Shown: positions 15,503 to 16,520 of the stretch, piece by piece
Numbering within the stretch: the stretch's first letter is position 1
Layout of the letters: each line of letters begins with the position of its first letter
Source of the DNA: JBFMHD01 sp040752395 [NCBI: Candidatus Hydrogenedentota bacterium]
GTDB taxonomy: Bacteria > JBFMHD01
Direction: 5' to 3'
DNA length: 16,520 nt
NCBI GenBank assembly: GCA_040752395.1
Contig: JBFMHD010000038.1
Span: forward strand, 1-16,520
Translations under genes and position numbers: made by a program
Notes under the pieces: model-generated
The model's input: the letters and a program-made list of their open reading frames with translations, nothing else
What the model was told of the DNA's origin: nothing
Database searches by the model: none

Positions 15503-15576
15503 GCGGTCGTAGCTCAGCTGGATAGAGCACAGGATTCCTAATCCTGGAGTCAGAGGTTCGATTCCTCCCGGCCGCG
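15503..15576 (+). tRNA. tRNA-Arg (anticodon CCU)
   Basis: This 74-base gene folds as a full cloverleaf. The acceptor is GCGGTCG with CGGCCGC (one T-G wobble) and the D-stem is GCTC/GAGC. The anticodon stem is CAGGA/TCCTG with loop TTCCTAA, giving anticodon CCT, which reads AGG. The T-loop is TTCGATT. The first T-stem pair is an A-C mismatch. The discriminator is G and CCA is not encoded. It begins only 9 bases after the stop of the GAF/PP2C gene with no obvious own promoter, so it may be processed from that transcript. Confidence 0.95.
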
Positions 15577-15625
15577 AATTCCCATATCTCCTTTGAAAAA
15601 CATTGTAACTATAATAATATCAAGT

Positions 15626-15735
15626 AGAAGCAAGAGGCAAGAAGCAAGATAACGGAAAGAAAGATAACGAAAGAAGCAAGAGGCAAGAAGCAAGATAACG
15701 AAAAAAGTAAGAAGTAAGAAGTGGGAAGTGAGAAG
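15626..15735. repeat. AAGCAAGAGG-type degenerate repeat block with a 29-bp perfect duplication
   Basis: 15626-15654 is repeated exactly at 15672-15700 (AGAAGCAAGAGGCAAGAAGC.. then AAGATAACG). Within it the words GCAAGAG/GCAAGAA recur every 7 bases, followed by GTAAGAA, GTAAGAA, GTGGGAA, GTGAGAA to 15735. A 30-bp part (15657-15686) is shared with the leader of the giant gene. The block lies in the 392-base stretch 15577-15968 between the tRNA and the PHP gene, which contains repeats and no gene I can support. Confidence 0.85.
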
Positions 15736-15752
15736 TATCAGGACAGGCTACG

Positions 15753-15793
15753 GGCTACGGACCACAGCCGGCTGGAGCCCGGAGTCTGAAGCC
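15753..15793. repeat. Inverted copy of the shared GC-rich 20-mer plus GAGTCTGAAGCC
   Basis: 15753-15772 is the reverse complement of 147-166 and 3966-3985 with one change (19 of 20). GAGTCTGAAGCC (15782-15793) is in the same orientation as at 3988-3999. The module has therefore been rearranged internally between copies. CAGCCGGCTG is again a perfect palindrome (15765-15774). Confidence 0.8.
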
Positions 15794-15796
15794 AAC

Positions 15797-15874
15797 ATAT
15801 CATCCTTAGTTTTTCATCCTTTGTGTAGAACGCAATAACCCAATAACCCAAGAACCCAATAGTGTAGAACGCAA
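15797..15874. repeat. Right copy of the 38-bp inverted repeat with AATAACCC octamers
   Basis: 15797-15834 matches the reverse complement of 13-50 at 36 of 38 positions. It continues into AATAACCC, AATAACCC, AAGAACCC (15834-15857). GTGTAGAACGCAA appears twice, at 15823-15835 and 15862-15874. Confidence 0.85.
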
Positions 15875-15968
15875 ACGTGCTCCTGTTGACTCCTTACTAA
15901 AAATTTTAAAGGCTTATATTTTAAATACCGATTATTAGAGAAGACAAAAGACAGGAGATAAGGCAAAA

Positions 15969-16520
15969 ATGGATGTTATAGATTTTCATACGCATACATT
16001 TTTAAGTGACGGCGATCTAGGACCTGAGGAACTTATTCAAAGAGCTACGGTAAAAGGATATAAAGCAATAGGGATAACTGACCATTGTGACGAGACGACC
16101 TTAGATTGTTTAATAGAAAAGATGCTTATATTAAAAAAGAGAGTTAATACTTTTAATATAAAAGTTATACCAGGTATTGAATTGACCCATATCTTACCTT
16201 CTAAAATAAAAAAGTTTGTAAAAAGAGCCCGAGAGAAGGGTATACCGCTTGTTATTGTTCATGGCGAGACACCTGTTGAACCTGTTAGAGAAGGCACTAA
16301 TAAAGAGGCAATAATCGCTGGCGCTGATATTCTCGCACATCCAGGTCATATTACTTTAGAAGAAATAAAGATGACTATTGATAATAATGTTTATCTTGAG
16401 ATTACAGCACGAAAAGGCCATTCTCTTTTCAATGGATATTTATACAAATACTTTCAAAAATATAATTTCCCTGTTATTTGTTCTTCGGATGCTCATTCAG
16501 CTGATGATCTATTAACCGAA
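15969..16520 (+). CDS. PHP-domain phosphoesterase, histidinol-phosphatase-like (partial, 3' end outside window)
   Basis: 184 codons are visible and the frame is still open at the window edge. The product has the metal-binding motifs of the PHP family: HTH at 7-9 (DFHTHTFLSDG), TDH at 37-39 (AIGITDHCDE), PGIE at 68-71, VHGE at 97-100, AHPGH at 123-127 and SSDAH at 172-176. The closest match from memory is the small PHP proteins annotated as histidinol-phosphatase-domain proteins, characterised by IPGIELTH and HGETPVEPV..GTN. They are metal-dependent phosphoesterases whose true substrate is often unknown. The start has AGGAG 11 bases and AAGG 5 bases upstream. It lies after the repeat region, apparently as a separate unit. 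No his gene is in the window, so a role in histidine synthesis is not supported by context. Confidence 0.9.
   Translation, partial: MDVIDFHTHTFLSDGDLGPEELIQRATVKGYKAIGITDHCDETTLDCLIEKMLILKKRVNTFNIKVIPGIELTHILPSKIKKFVKRAREKGIPLVIVHGETPVEPVREGTNKEAIIAGADILAHPGHITLEEIKMTIDNNVYLEITARKGHSLFNGYLYKYFQKYNFPVICSSDAHSADDLLTE

Noticed and set aside
15577-15968. Integrated element downstream of the tRNA
   Set aside because: There is no integrase and no duplicated tRNA 3' end, only short repeats of the type seen in other gaps.

Overview
The window is about 16.5 kb of low-GC DNA, coding almost entirely on the + strand, with short intergenic gaps full of degenerate short-word repeats. A lipoprotein, a beta-barrel outer-membrane protein of the PorV/UPF0164 type and a giant secreted protein with an FlgD-like (type IX-sorting-like) C-terminal domain point to a Gram-negative, two-membrane bacterium. 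It probably belongs to a poorly cultivated lineage near the FCB group or one of the candidate phyla (WOR-3-, Cloacimonadota- or Omnitrophota-like). That placement is an inference from gene content, not from a phylogenetic marker.

Layout. Positions 1-219 hold repeats only. Positions 220-2870 carry a translationally coupled pair: an all-TPR protein and a lipoprotein consisting of a stand-alone 5'-nucleotidase C-terminal domain. Positions 3088-6119 carry glyQ and glyS, the two subunits of the alpha2beta2 bacterial glycyl-tRNA synthetase, separated by a repeat-filled spacer. A promoter-like site leads to a small retropepsin-like aspartic protease (6382-6756). A second promoter-like site, with a repeat copy in the leader, precedes a 1509-residue secreted protein with about 11 Ig-like repeats (6863-11392). 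That gene overlaps by ATGA a PorV-like barrel fused to a Glu-rich helix and TPRs (11389-13002). A new promoter then starts a tightly overlapping regulatory trio (13057-15493): a degenerate cyclic-nucleotide-binding protein with a helical tail, a small canonical cyclic-nucleotide-binding protein, and a GAF plus SpoIIE/PP2C-like protein that has lost metal-ligand residues. Nine bases later comes tRNA-Arg(CCU). A 392-bp repeat region follows, and then the 5' part of a PHP-domain phosphoesterase gene that runs off the window.

How the genes may work together. glyQ and glyS are housekeeping. The giant protein and the PorV-like protein look like a surface cargo and its outer-membrane partner made from one mRNA. 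The cNMP/cNMP/GAF-PP2C trio looks like a small sensory complex, possibly with a non-catalytic phosphatase domain.

The most unusual features are the coupled cargo/PorV-TPR pair, the degenerate phosphatase trio, the orphan 5'-nucleotidase C-domain, and a network of dispersed intergenic repeats. The repeats include a 38-bp inverted pair (36/38 identical) at the two ends of the window, and a 30-bp element shared between the leader of the giant gene and the region after the tRNA.
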